Positions 56,270 through 64,000 of a stretch of DNA of 64,000 nt are shown here, in pieces (the stretch's first letter is position 1; each line of letters begins with the position of its first letter). The position numbers were made by a program, and so were the translations under genes. The DNA lies in contig NZ_JZRB01000025.1 in NCBI RefSeq assembly GCF_000964085.1, positions 114,188-178,187 on the forward strand. The letters run 5' to 3'. The notes beneath the pieces were generated by a model. The model worked only from the letters and a program-made list of their open reading frames with translations. It searched no databases and was not told where the DNA came from. This DNA is from Luteibacter yeojuensis (lineage in GTDB: Bacteria; Pseudomonadota; Gammaproteobacteria; Xanthomonadales; Rhodanobacteraceae).

Positions 56270-57166
56270 ATGACGCCCACCCGCAAAGCCCTCTTCCAGA
56301 TCCACTTCTGCGTCCTGCTCTGGGGCTTTACCGCCATCCTCGGGAAGCTGATCACGCTGGCCGCCTTGCCGCTGGTGTGGTGGCGCATGCTGCTGGTGTC
56401 GGCGGCGCTGCTGTGCGTGCCGCGCGTGTGGCGCGGGCTCAGGGCCACGCCGCCGCGCCTGCTTGCCATCTTCGCCGGCATCGGCGTGGTGGTGGCCCTG
56501 CATTGGCTCACGTTCTATGGCGCCATCAAGCTCGCCAACGCATCCGTGGCCGCCACCTGCATCGCCATGTGCCCGGCGTTCCTCGCCGTGGTGGAGCCCT
56601 GGATCGCGAAGCGGCCGTTCGAGCCGCGCGAGCTACTGCTCGGCGCCGCGGTGGTACCGGGCGTGGCGCTGGTGGCGGGCGGAGTGCCCGGCGACATGCG
56701 GCTGGGGCTGGCCGTGGGCGTGCTCTCGGCGCTGTTCGTCGCGTTCTTCGGGGCACTCAACAAGCGCTACATCGCGCACGCGGATTCGCTGACGGTCACC
56801 TGCGTGGAGCTGGGCGCGGGCACAGTGTTCCTCACCCTGGCCGCGCCGCTGCTGCCCGGCCCGGCGTTTACCCTGCCCGATGGCCACGATGCGGCCCTCG
56901 TCATCGTGCTGGCCTTTGGCTGCACGCTGCTGCCGTTCGCCCTGGCGCTATCGGCCCTGCGCCACCTCACCGCGTTCGCGACGCAGATGGTGACGAACCT
57001 GGAACCGGTCTACGCCATCGTGCTCGCCATCCCCTTGCTGGGGGAGCAGCGCGAGCTGGGCTGGGCATTCTATGCCGGGGTGGCCGTCATCCTGGCGGCG
57101 GTGTTCGCGCATCCGTGGTTGCATCGGGGGGAGCGGGCGGAGGCTTCCGACATCGTGGCGCCTTGA
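56270..57166 (+). CDS. DMT superfamily (EamA) transporter
   Basis: This encodes 298 residues with ten predicted membrane helices in two EamA halves (FCVLLWGFTAILGKLI, VVALHWLTFYGAIKLANASVAA, VGVLSALFVAFFGALNKRYI, TAFATQMVTNLEPVYAIVLAIPLLGE). Members export amino acids or other small metabolites. The ATG at 56270 lacks a Shine-Dalgarno because a REP lies directly before it. Earlier in-frame starts run into REP sequence and are rejected. A perfect long hairpin follows the stop. Confidence 0.88.
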   Translation: MTPTRKALFQIHFCVLLWGFTAILGKLITLAALPLVWWRMLLVSAALLCVPRVWRGLRATPPRLLAIFAGIGVVVALHWLTFYGAIKLANASVAATCIAMCPAFLAVVEPWIAKRPFEPRELLLGAAVVPGVALVAGGVPGDMRLGLAVGVLSALFVAFFGALNKRYIAHADSLTVTCVELGAGTVFLTLAAPLLPGPAFTLPDGHDAALVIVLAFGCTLLPFALALSALRHLTAFATQMVTNLEPVYAIVLAIPLLGEQRELGWAFYAGVAVILAAVFAHPWLHRGERAEASDIVAP

Positions 57167-57173
57167 CGCCCAG

Positions 57174-57241
57174 GTAGGAGCCCACACCCGTGGGCGACAG
57201 TTCTTCGCGAACAGCTGTCGCCCACGGGTGTGGGCTCCTAC
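57174..57241. terminator. Perfect 27-bp-stem hairpin (REP variant) after the EamA gene
   Basis: GTAGGAGCCCACACCCGTGG and the following GCGACAG form the left arm (57174-57200). The exact inverse is at 57215-57241, with a 14-base loop. It lies between convergent genes. There is no T tract, so termination is inferred from the stem alone. Confidence 0.75.
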
Positions 57242-57255
57242 GTGGCGCGGGGCTT

Positions 57256-57375
57256 TCAGGCCCTGCCGCGGGCCTTGACCGTGCGGGCGCGGCGCGCGCG
57301 GACGGCGGCCGAACGGCCGGAACCTTTTTTACGGGGTGACGAACGCTTGGCCTGCGGGCGCGGGCGGGAAGTCAT
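57256..57375 (-). CDS. 39-residue highly basic small protein
   Basis: ATG at 57373-57375 with GGAG nine bases upstream, stop at 57256-57258. The product starts MTSRPRPQAKRSSPRKKGSG and continues RSAAVRARRARTVKARGRA. It has about 14 Arg/Lys and no acidic residues, and resembles the tail of a histone-like or nucleic-acid-binding protein. It is 78 bases downstream of the oxygenase gene on the same strand. It is too short for usual gene finders. No family was recognised. Confidence 0.55.
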   Translation of the reverse strand: MTSRPRPQAKRSSPRKKGSGRSAAVRARRARTVKARGRA

Positions 57376-57453
57376 GGCGGGTTGCTCCGGGGACGAGTGT
57401 GCCGGGGAGGCCCACTGTGGGGCCTCCCCGGTGAAAAACCCGCTAAGGGGTCG

Positions 57454-58386
57454 TCAGATCAGTTTGATCTCGCGCAGGCGTTCCTGCAGGTACTCGTGCG
57501 CGGTGATCGGCGTGTCGTAACGCTTCGGATTATCCGGGGTGATACATGACGGGAGTACGTCCAGGACCACGTCGGGGTTCGGGTGCAGGAAGAACGGCAC
57601 CGAGTAGCGCGGCTGGCGGGCCGCGTCGCCTTGCGGGTTGGTCACCCGGTGGGTGGTCGACGGGTACACGTGGTTGGTGAGGCGCTGGAGCATGTCGCCG
57701 ATATTCACCACGATGGCATCGCCCTCGCTGGTGATCGGCAGCCACCCGCCGTCGCTGTACACCTCGAGCCCGGCCGTGCTGGCGCCCACCAGCAGGGTGA
57801 TGAAGTTGATGTCCTCGTGGGCGCCCGCGCGGACATTGGGCACGTCGACCTGGGTGATCGGCGGGTAATGGATGGGGCGCAGGATGGAGTTGCCCACGTC
57901 CACCTTGTCGTCGAAGAAGGTCTCCGGCAGGTTGATGTGCAGGGCCAGGGCGCGCAGGACGCGCACACCGAGGTTATCCAGCGCCTGGTACAGGCCATAG
58001 CCCGCCGCGTGGAACGACGGCACCTCGGCCGGCCACACGTTGGGCGGCATCACGTCGGCGAACTTCGAGTCGCGCGGGATCTCCCGGCCCACGTGCCAGA
58101 ACTCCTTCAGGTCGGCGAACTTCGAATCCTTGGCCGTTTCCACCTTGAACGGCGTATAGCCGCGGGCGCCGCCGCCACCGGGGATGTGGTACTTGCGCTT
58201 CACGTCGTCCGGCAGGGCGAAGAAGGCCTTGAAGGCGTCGTAGGCGCCATCGATGGCTTCCTTGGGAATGCCGTGGCCGCTGATGCAGCAGAAGCCGAAT
58301 TCGCGGTACGCGGCGCCGAGCTCGGCGACAAACGCGTCACGGTCGGTCTCATAGCGGCGGATATCGAGGGTGGGGACCTTCTTCAT
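57454..58386 (-). CDS. 2-oxoglutarate/Fe(II)-dependent oxygenase (isopenicillin N synthase-like)
   Basis: This encodes 310 residues when started at MKKVPTLDI (58384-58386), which has AGGT seven bases upstream. An ATG at 58410 lies inside the T-tail of the preceding glmM terminator and has no ribosome site. The N-terminal DIOX_N half (AAYREFGFCCISGHGIPKEAID) is followed by the jelly-roll core. Iron ligands are H190 and D192 (AHEDIN) and H246 (STTHRVTN); the co-substrate-binding R260-x-S262 is in PRYSVPFFLHP. Substrates of bacterial members are mostly unknown. Confidence 0.9.
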   Translation of the reverse strand: MKKVPTLDIRRYETDRDAFVAELGAAYREFGFCCISGHGIPKEAIDGAYDAFKAFFALPDDVKRKYHIPGGGGARGYTPFKVETAKDSKFADLKEFWHVGREIPRDSKFADVMPPNVWPAEVPSFHAAGYGLYQALDNLGVRVLRALALHINLPETFFDDKVDVGNSILRPIHYPPITQVDVPNVRAGAHEDINFITLLVGASTAGLEVYSDGGWLPITSEGDAIVVNIGDMLQRLTNHVYPSTTHRVTNPQGDAARQPRYSVPFFLHPNPDVVLDVLPSCITPDNPKRYDTPITAHEYLQERLREIKLI

Positions 58387-58411
58387 CTGGGTAACCTGCA
58401 TTTCGGGCATG

Positions 58412-58441
58412 AAAAAGCCGGCGCGGGGTGACCGCGCCGGC
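58412..58441 (-). terminator. Rho-independent terminator of glmM
   Basis: On the minus strand GCCGGCGCGG-TCACC-CCGCGCCGGC forms a 10-bp GC stem followed by TTTTT (58416-58412), 18 bases after the glmM stop. Confidence 0.9.
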
Positions 58442-58459
58442 CGGAGGCGTGATTTGGGC

Positions 58460-59863
58460 TCAGGCGACGGCCTGGGCTGCGGATTTTACGGCCTCAGCCA
58501 GGTGTCCCGCCAGCCGGTCCACCTCGGCGGCGTCCGCCGCCTCGATGGTGACGCGCACCAGCGGTTCGGTGCCGGAGGCACGCAGCACCACGCGCCCCCG
58601 CCCTTCGAGGGCGGCTTCCACCTCGGCCAGGGCCTGCTTCACGGTCACGCTGGCCAGGGCCGCCTTGGCACCCTCCACGCGGACGTTCAGCATGGTCTGC
58701 GGCAGCTTCACCAGGCCGGCGCGCGCCTGGGCGAAGGTTTCACCCGTCTGGGCCAGCACCTCGAGCAGGGCCAGGGCGGCGACGATGCCATCGCCCGTGG
58801 TGAAGCGGTCCAGGCAAAGCACGTGGCCAGAGGTCTCGCCGCCCAGGACGCCGCCGTGTTCCTTCAGCTGCTGCAGCACGTAACGATCGCCCACGTTGGC
58901 GCGGACGAAGGGGATCTCCAGCTGCTTCAACGCGCGCTGCAGGCCGTAATTGCTCATCAGCGTGCCAACCACCGGCCCCGGCAGCGCCGCCTTCTTTTTC
59001 CAGTGGCGGGCGATGACGTAGAGCATGTCGTCGCCGTCGGTGACCGTGCCGTCCTTGTCGACGATGCGGACGCGGTCGCCGTCGCCGTCGAAGGCAATGC
59101 CCAGGTCGGCGCCCTTCTCCACCACGGTGCGCGCCAACGCCTCGGGGGAGGTAGACCCGACCTCGCGGTTGATGTTCAGGCCATCGGGCTCGGCGCCGAT
59201 GGTGGTGACCTCCGCGCCGAGGTCGGTGAATACCTTGGGGGCCACCTGGTAGGTGGCGCCGTGGGCGCAATCCAGGACGATGCGCATGCCGGCCAGCGAG
59301 AATTCGTCGGCCACCGTGCTCTTGCAGAACTCGGCATAGCGGGTGACGGCGTCGTCCACGCGCTTGGCCTTGCCCAGCGCCTCGGAGGGCACCGTGGCGA
59401 AATCGGCCTCGAGCTCGGCCTCGATCTCGGCTTCCAGGGCGTCATCCAGTTTCTCGCCCTGGCCGGAGAAGAACTTGATGCCGTTGTCCTGGTGCGGGTT
59501 GTGCGAGGCGCTGATGACGATGCCGGCATCGGCCCGGAGCGAGCGCGTGAGGTAGGCCACGCCCGGCGTGGGCATGGGGCCGAGCATGCGCACGTCGGCA
59601 CCGGACGCCACGAGGCCGGCTTCCAGCGCGGCTTCGAACATGTAGCCGGAAACGCGGGTGTCCTTGCCGATGACGACCATGACCTTGCGGTGGGGGTCGC
59701 GGCGTTCGCTGCCGGTACCGGCCGGGCGCTTATCGGCGGCGCGGCGGCGCGCGAGCACGGCACCGGCGGCGCGGCCGAGGCGGAGGATGAAGTCGGCGCT
59801 GATGGGGTAGCTGCCGACCTGGCCACGGATGCCGTCGGTACCGAAGTATTTACGTTCGCTCAT
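58460..59863 (-). CDS. glmM: Phosphoglucosamine mutase
   Basis: This encodes 467 residues; AAGGA precedes the ATG at 59861-59863. It converts glucosamine-6-P to glucosamine-1-P for UDP-GlcNAc, peptidoglycan and LPS. Motifs: [10 protein letters not shown], catalytic phosphoserine in [10 protein letters not shown] (S120), metal-binding AFDGDGDRV, sugar-binding [10 protein letters not shown], and phosphate-binding [14 protein letters not shown]. An insertion of about 19 residues at 41-60 ([17 protein letters not shown]) accounts for most of the extra length over E. coli GlmM. It ends in a clear rho-independent terminator. Confidence 0.97.
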   Translation of the reverse strand: MSERKYFGTDGIRGQVGSYPISADFILRLGRAAGAVLARRRAADKRPAGTGSERRDPHRKVMVVIGKDTRVSGYMFEAALEAGLVASGADVRMLGPMPTPGVAYLTRSLRADAGIVISASHNPHQDNGIKFFSGQGEKLDDALEAEIEAELEADFATVPSEALGKAKRVDDAVTRYAEFCKSTVADEFSLAGMRIVLDCAHGATYQVAPKVFTDLGAEVTTIGAEPDGLNINREVGSTSPEALARTVVEKGADLGIAFDGDGDRVRIVDKDGTVTDGDDMLYVIARHWKKKAALPGPVVGTLMSNYGLQRALKQLEIPFVRANVGDRYVLQQLKEHGGVLGGETSGHVLCLDRFTTGDGIVAALALLEVLAQTGETFAQARAGLVKLPQTMLNVRVEGAKAALASVTVKQALAEVEAALEGRGRVVLRASGTEPLVRVTIEAADAAEVDRLAGHLAEAVKSAAQAVA

Positions 59864-59960
59864 GGCTCTAAATCCTTCCAGGGACGGCGAATGATACGCC
59901 GACCCGACGAGGCCCGTGACCCCTCGCGGTTGGCCTGTCCGGAGGTGGTAGCCACTTGCC

Positions 59961-60050
59961 CTGTGGGGGGCAGCTGTCCTGTGGGAGCCAGCTCTCTTGT
60001 GGGAGCCAGCTTTCTTGTGGGAGCCAGCTCTCTTGTGGGAGCCAGCTTGC
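59961..60050 (+). repeat. Tandem 18-base repeat (five copies) of a REP half-site
   Basis: Units of TTGTGGGAGCCAGCTCTC begin at 59961 (diverged), 59979, 59997, 60015 and 60033. The last copy runs into a full palindrome (GCCAGCTTGCTGGCGAT). The gap 59864-60154 between glmM and folP holds only this and an inverted REP-linked repeat; no gene is seen. Confidence 0.9.
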
Positions 60051-60076
60051 TGGCGATGCTTTTCTCACCGGTCCAC

Positions 60077-60130
60077 TCGCTTCAGCGAATGAACCGATCA
60101 AAGAGCATCGCGCACAAGTGCGCTCCTACA
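60077..60130 (-). repeat. 54-base REP-linked repeat, copy A
   Basis: Read on the minus strand, a GTAGGAGCGCACTTGTGCGC REP plus about 30 further bases (GCTCTTTGATCGGTTCATTC). It is identical but for one base to 63816-63869, so this repeat is longer than a simple REP. Confidence 0.85.
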
Positions 60131-60154
60131 GGGCACGCGGCTCCCGTTAGATAG

Positions 60155-61060
60155 CTATTCGTCGTCCGGCCAGCGGGGCATGGTGGGCTTGTCGACGCGG
60201 GGGGCCGTGTCGCCCTCCTTCACCGCCTGCCACACCTTCAAGGCATCTACCGTGGGCGCCACGTCATGCACGCGGACGATCGCCGCGCCACGCTGCACCG
60301 CGACGAGCGCGGCAGCCACCGAGCCCGCGGCACGGGCCGCCGGCTCGGCGTGGCCCGTCAGCTGGCCGATCATGCTCTTGCGCGACAGCCCGATGAACAC
60401 CCCTGCCCCCAGCTCCGCGAAACGCGCCGTGGCACGCAACAAGGCGAGGTTGTGCTCGAGGTTCTTGCCGAAACCAAAGCCCGGGTCGACCAGCACCCGC
60501 TTGCGGTCGATGCCCGCCAGCTCGCAGGCGAACAGGCGGTCGGTGAGGAAGCGGTGCACTTCGCCCACCACGTCGTCGTAGCTCGGGCTCTCTTGCATGC
60601 CGCGCGGCTCGCCCTGCATGTGCATGAGGCACACGGGCACGCGCAGCTCGGCGGCGGCGTCCAGGGCGCCTTCGCGACGCAGCGCGAACACGTCGTTGAT
60701 GAGGCCCGCGCCCGCGCCAACGGCGGCGCGCATCACCTCGGGCTTGGAGGTGTCGATGGAAATGGGCAGCGTCGTGGCGGCGGCGAGACGTTCGATGAGG
60801 GGCACGACGCGGCGGATTTCCTCCGCGGCGGGCACATCGTCGGCGCCGGGACGCGTGCTTTCGCCGCCGATGTCGAGCAGGTCGGCGCCCTCTTCCGCCA
60901 GCCGCATGGCATGCGCGTAGGCCGCCTCGAGCGACGCGTGCTGGCCGCCGTCGGAGAACGAATCGGGCGTGGCGTTGACGATGCCCGCGACGCGCGGGCG
61001 GTCGAGCACCAGCGCGCGGCCGTTGCAATCGAGGGTGGTGGCGAAAAGATTGGCGACCAT
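60155..61060 (-). CDS. folP: Dihydropteroate synthase
   Basis: This encodes 301 residues from the ATG at 61058-61060 (MVANLFATTLD). The open frame continues upstream into orn and is rejected. The enzyme condenses p-aminobenzoate with dihydropterin pyrophosphate in folate synthesis and is the sulfonamide target. Signatures are GIVNATPDSFSDGG, DIGGESTRPGA, ISIDTSKPEVMRAAVGAGAGLINDV, DPGFGFGKNLEHNL and GLSRKSMIGQ. It starts four bases after the orn stop, so orn and folP are co-translated. folP beside glmM is a widespread arrangement; here REP-rich DNA separates them. Confidence 0.96.
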   Translation of the reverse strand: MVANLFATTLDCNGRALVLDRPRVAGIVNATPDSFSDGGQHASLEAAYAHAMRLAEEGADLLDIGGESTRPGADDVPAAEEIRRVVPLIERLAAATTLPISIDTSKPEVMRAAVGAGAGLINDVFALRREGALDAAAELRVPVCLMHMQGEPRGMQESPSYDDVVGEVHRFLTDRLFACELAGIDRKRVLVDPGFGFGKNLEHNLALLRATARFAELGAGVFIGLSRKSMIGQLTGHAEPAARAAGSVAAALVAVQRGAAIVRVHDVAPTVDALKVWQAVKEGDTAPRVDKPTMPRWPDDE

Positions 61061-61064
61061 GGGC

Positions 61065-61631
61065 TCAGCCGGGCTGGGTGCCGCCGATGGCACCCATGAA
61101 GCGGCGGTAATAGCGCAGCTCGTCGATGGAGTCGCGGATATCCGATAGCGCCGTATGCGCCGACTCCTTGGCGAAGCCCCTGGCGATCTCGGGCGACCAG
61201 CGACGGGAGAGCTCCTTCAGGGTGCTGACGTCGAGGTTGCGATAGTGGAAGAAGCGCTCCAGCGCCGGCATCTCGCGATGCAGGAAACGGCGGTCCTGGC
61301 AGATGGAGTTGCCGCACATGGGCGACTTGCCGGCCGGCACCCACCGCTGCAGGAAGGCGATGGTGGCCTTCTCGGCTTCATCGGGGGGCGTATCGGATTC
61401 CACCGCGCGCGCCCACAGGCCCGAGCGGCCATGCTGGTTGCGGTTCCAGGCATCCATCTGCTGCAGCCGGGCGTCGGTGTGGCTGATGGCGAAGACCGGC
61501 CCCTCGGCGAGCACGTTCAGATCCTTGTCTGTCACGATCGTCGCGATCTCCAGGATGGAGTCGTTATCCGTGTCCAGCCCGGTCATCTCGAGGTCGATCC
61601 AGATGAGGTTGTCTTCGTGCGCTTGCGTCAT
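61065..61631 (-). CDS. orn: Oligoribonuclease
   Basis: This encodes 188 residues; AAGGAG lies five bases before the ATG. It is the DEDDh 3'-5' exonuclease that finishes RNA decay and degrades pGpG from cyclic-di-GMP turnover. Catalytic residues are D13 and E15 ([10 protein letters not shown]), [14 protein letters not shown], and [14 protein letters not shown] near the C-terminus. Divergent from sbcB across a 44-base gap. Confidence 0.97.
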   Translation of the reverse strand: MTQAHEDNLIWIDLEMTGLDTDNDSILEIATIVTDKDLNVLAEGPVFAISHTDARLQQMDAWNRNQHGRSGLWARAVESDTPPDEAEKATIAFLQRWVPAGKSPMCGNSICQDRRFLHREMPALERFFHYRNLDVSTLKELSRRWSPEIARGFAKESAHTALSDIRDSIDELRYYRRFMGAIGGTQPG

Positions 61632-61675
61632 GGGGTCTCCTTTGTACCGGCCAGTCTACATGCGATGATGGCGCG

Positions 61676-63100
61676 ATGGCCGAACCGACCTTCTTCTGGC
61701 ACGACTACGAAACTTTCGGCGCCGACCCACGACGGGACCGCCCCAGCCAGTTCGCCGGCATCCGCACCGATGCCAGCCTGGCGATCGTGGGCGAACCGGT
61801 CATGGTCTACTGCAAGCCGCCCCGCGACATGCCCCCGCAGCCCGCGGCCTGCCTCATCACTGGCATCGCGCCACAGCACGCCGAGCGCGAAGGCCTCTCC
61901 GAGGCCGATTTTGCCGCCGTCGTGCACGAGCAACTGGCCCTGCCCGGCACCTGCGGCGTGGGCTACAACTCGCTGCGCTTCGACGACGAGTTCACCCGCC
62001 ACCTGTTGTACCGCAACTTCTACGAGCCCTACGCCCGGGAGTGGGAGCACGGCAATTCCCGCTGGGACCTGATCGACCTGGTGCGCCTGTGCCAGGCCCT
62101 GCGCCCCGAGGGCATCACCTGGCCCACCCGCGAGGACGGCACGCCCAGCTTCAAGCTGGAGCACCTGGCCACGGCCAACCACCTGAAGCAGGACCGTGCC
62201 CACGACGCCCTCAGCGACGTGGAGGCCCTCATCGGCCTGGCCCGCCTCATCCGCACGCACCAGCCGAAGCTGTGGGACTGGTACTTCGCCCTGCGCCGCA
62301 AGCAGCGCGTGTTCGAACTGCTCGACGTGGCCGCCATGACGCCGGTGGTGCATGTCTCTTCGCGCTACCCGGCCAGCCGGCAGTGCCTCACCGTCATCGC
62401 CCCGCTGGCCGCCCACCCGTCGCGCGCCGGCGAGGTCATCGTCTACGACCTCACCGCCGACCCGACCGACCTGCTCAGCCTCGCGGCGGAGGACATCGCC
62501 GACCGCGTGTTCGTGGCCCGCGCCGACCTGCCCGAGGGCGTGGAGCGCATCGCCTTGCGCACCGTGCGGGCAAACCACGCGCCCGCCCTCGCGCCGCTCT
62601 CGGTGCTGAAGGGCGTGGACCACGCGCGGCTAGGGCTCGACATGGCCGTGGTCGAGGCCAACCTCGCGCGGCTGAAAAGCGCCCCCGGGCTCGCCGAGAC
62701 CCTGCGCCAGGTCTACGGCCACGCGGCCGACCTGCCGCCGGCGGGCGACCCGGAGCTGGCCTTGTACGGTGGCTTCCTGCCCGATGCCGACCGCCGCCTG
62801 CTGGCCGAGGTGCGCGGCACGCCGCCGGCGCAGCTGGGCAGTGGGCGTTTCACCTTCCGCGACCCGCGCTATGCCGAGCTGCTGTTCCGCTACCGCGCAC
62901 GCAACTGGCCCGACACGCTCACCGTGGACGAGTACGCGCGCTGGGAGGCCTTCCGTGTCGATCGCCTCACCCGCCACGGCCCGCTCACCACCCTGACGCT
63001 GGCCGATTACACCACCGAACTCGCCACCCTGCGCCTGCTGCCGGGCGCCCCCATCCCCTTGCTCGACGAGCTCGAGGCCTGGGGCGAAACCCTCCTCTAG
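61676..63100 (+). CDS. sbcB: Exodeoxyribonuclease I
   Basis: This encodes 474 residues from the ATG at 61676. It digests single-stranded DNA 3' to 5' and takes part in recombination and mismatch repair. The DEDDh exonuclease domain has D10 and E12 in FFWHDYETFGADPRRDRPSQFAGIRTD (split here by the first catalytic pair), GYNSLRFDDEFTRHLLYRNFYEPY, and AHDALSDVEALIGLARLI. The SH3-like and C-terminal helical domains follow (RFTFRDPRYAELLFRYRARNWPDTL). The ribosome site is weak. The DUF2461 gene follows after eight bases. Confidence 0.95.
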   Translation: MAEPTFFWHDYETFGADPRRDRPSQFAGIRTDASLAIVGEPVMVYCKPPRDMPPQPAACLITGIAPQHAEREGLSEADFAAVVHEQLALPGTCGVGYNSLRFDDEFTRHLLYRNFYEPYAREWEHGNSRWDLIDLVRLCQALRPEGITWPTREDGTPSFKLEHLATANHLKQDRAHDALSDVEALIGLARLIRTHQPKLWDWYFALRRKQRVFELLDVAAMTPVVHVSSRYPASRQCLTVIAPLAAHPSRAGEVIVYDLTADPTDLLSLAAEDIADRVFVARADLPEGVERIALRTVRANHAPALAPLSVLKGVDHARLGLDMAVVEANLARLKSAPGLAETLRQVYGHAADLPPAGDPELALYGGFLPDADRRLLAEVRGTPPAQLGSGRFTFRDPRYAELLFRYRARNWPDTLTVDEYARWEAFRVDRLTRHGPLTTLTLADYTTELATLRLLPGAPIPLLDELEAWGETLL

Positions 63101-63108
63101 AGCCCACC

Positions 63109-63798
63109 ATGCCGCACACCGCTTATTTCACGCCCGCCACGTTCAAGTTCTTCAAGGCGCTGGGCCGCCACAACAGCCGCGAATGGTTCCACGAGCACAA
63201 GGACGACTACGAGCGCCACGTGCGCGAGCCGTTCACCCAATTCATCACCGACATGCAGTCGCCGCTGGCGAAGATCAGCCCGCAGTACCGCGCCGACCCG
63301 CGCAAGGTCGGTGGCTCGTTGTACCGCATCCACCGCGATACGCGCTTCGCCAACGACAAGCAGCCCTACAAGACCTGGCAAGGTTCGCGCTTCTTCCACG
63401 CGCGCCGCCATGAGATCCAGGCGCCTGGCTTTTACCTGCACATACAGCCCGGCGAGTGCTTCGTCGGCGGCGGCATGTGGCACCCCGAGCCGCCGGTGCT
63501 AAAAAGCCTGCGCGAGTTCCTCTCCGACAACCCCGATGCGTGGAAGCGCGCGACACACGGCAAGGCGTTCCAGGAGCGTTACACGTGGTGGGGCGAGAGC
63601 CTCACCCGGCCACCACGTGGCTACGATGCGAACCACGAGCTGATCGAGGACCTGAAGCGGAAGAACTTCGCGGCGGGGCAGGATTTTGACGAGGCCATGG
63701 CGTGCTCGGCCGAACTGTTGCCGTTCGTCGTGGATAATTTCAAGCGCCTGGCACCGATGGTGGACTACCTCTGCGCAGCACAGGAACTCGAATTCTAA
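63109..63798 (+). CDS. DUF2461 (TIGR02453-type) protein
   Basis: This encodes 229 residues. The conserved blocks TPATFKFFKALGRHNSREWF, KVGGSLYRIHRDTRFANDKQPYKTWQG, GFYLHIQPGECFVGGGMWHPEP and the C-terminal FVVDNFKRLAPMVDYL define the family, whose function is unknown. Cytoplasmic; no signal peptide. It is co-transcribed with sbcB (8-base gap). Confidence 0.9.
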   Translation: MPHTAYFTPATFKFFKALGRHNSREWFHEHKDDYERHVREPFTQFITDMQSPLAKISPQYRADPRKVGGSLYRIHRDTRFANDKQPYKTWQGSRFFHARRHEIQAPGFYLHIQPGECFVGGGMWHPEPPVLKSLREFLSDNPDAWKRATHGKAFQERYTWWGESLTRPPRGYDANHELIEDLKRKNFAAGQDFDEAMACSAELLPFVVDNFKRLAPMVDYLCAAQELEF

Positions 63799-63815
63799 AG
63801 CGCCCCCACTGCCTT

Positions 63816-63869
63816 TGTAGGAGCGCACTTGTGCGCGATGCTCTTTGATCGGTTCATCCGCTGAAGCGA
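63816..63869 (+). repeat. 54-base REP-linked repeat, copy B
   Basis: Inverse copy of 60077-60130 with one mismatch, 17 bases after the DUF2461 stop. The remaining stretch to the window end shows no gene. Confidence 0.85.
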
Positions 63870-63978
63870 ATGCATGGCTTCAGCGGCTCGCGCCGCCTAT
63901 GGCGCGTGGGGTTGAGGCGAAGAGTCCTTGGTGCCCACCCTCGAGGCGAGTTCCGCACAAGAGAGCGGCCGTAGGCCC

Positions 63979-64000
63979 GTAGGAGCGCACACCCGTGCGC
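63979..64000 (+). repeat. REP element cut by the window end
   Basis: GTAGGAGCGCACACCCGTGC followed by GC; the first part of another REP variant. Confidence 0.7.

Noticed and set aside
59961..60050. Possible CRISPR array
   Set aside because: Direct 18-base units without spacers, made of REP half-sites; no cas genes in the window.

Overview
The window is a GC-rich gammaproteobacterial chromosome segment, most likely from the order Xanthomonadales, family Rhodanobacteraceae (a Luteibacter/Dyella-type organism). This is inferred from three things. Housekeeping genes follow a gammaproteobacterial order: aat ... trxB ... ftsK-lolA ... rarA ... serS. REP-type palindromes of the form TGTRGGAGCGCGCTTGCGCGCGA occur in most intergenic gaps. 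There is also an effector with the Gln-rich C-terminal XVIPCD recognition domain of Xanthomonadales antibacterial type IV secretion systems. No species call is possible from sequence alone.

Layout. 1-1221: 3' part of a GH95 glycosidase. 1269-8354: accessory island of visibly lower GC. It starts with two small lipoproteins. Two near-identical tRNA-Ser(UGA) genes (2155-2244, 5059-5148) then bracket a two-gene unit: a lipoprotein (2602-3234, predicted immunity protein) and a 598-residue HExxH/XVIPCD effector (3252-5048). Next comes a run of small minus-strand genes (5252-8354), several of which look like orphan immunity genes, and one of which is frameshifted. 8490-28028: serS, rarA, lolA, ftsK, ald, trxB and aat, interrupted by an MFS exporter, an AraC regulator, an M3 peptidase and a DUF2339/DUF3999 membrane pair. 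28131-34041: MFS exporter, RluA-type pseudouridine synthase, HDOD protein, a TetR regulator divergent from a membrane protein with twin operators, and an Mrr-like membrane-anchored protein lacking the usual catalytic lysine. 34131-37596: phosphoketolase plus acetate kinase. 37707-41893: class I fumarase, a thioredoxin-like protein, and a PadR/ferric-siderophore-reductase operon resembling E. coli NfeR/NfeF (YqjI/YqjH). 42015-53813: a 3932-residue autotransporter built from PATR-type repeats. 54036-63798: AsmA protein, DMT exporter, a 39-residue basic protein, a 2OG/Fe(II) oxygenase, glmM, folP, orn, sbcB and a DUF2461 gene.

How the genes work together. The phosphoketolase and acetate kinase can turn sugar phosphates into acetate plus ATP. 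ftsK, rarA, sbcB and orn handle chromosome segregation, fork repair and nucleic-acid turnover. lolA, glmM, the AsmA protein and the autotransporter concern the envelope. The effector/immunity pair and the array of small immunity-like genes point to contact-dependent competition, but no secretion machinery is encoded in the window. REP elements sit between convergent genes, immediately next to start or stop codons, and in two places inside coding sequence.

Start positions were chosen from Shine-Dalgarno spacing and family length, so they are often internal to the longest open frame. No database search was run. Family assignments rest on recognised motifs, and distances in the REP catalogue may be off by one or two bases.
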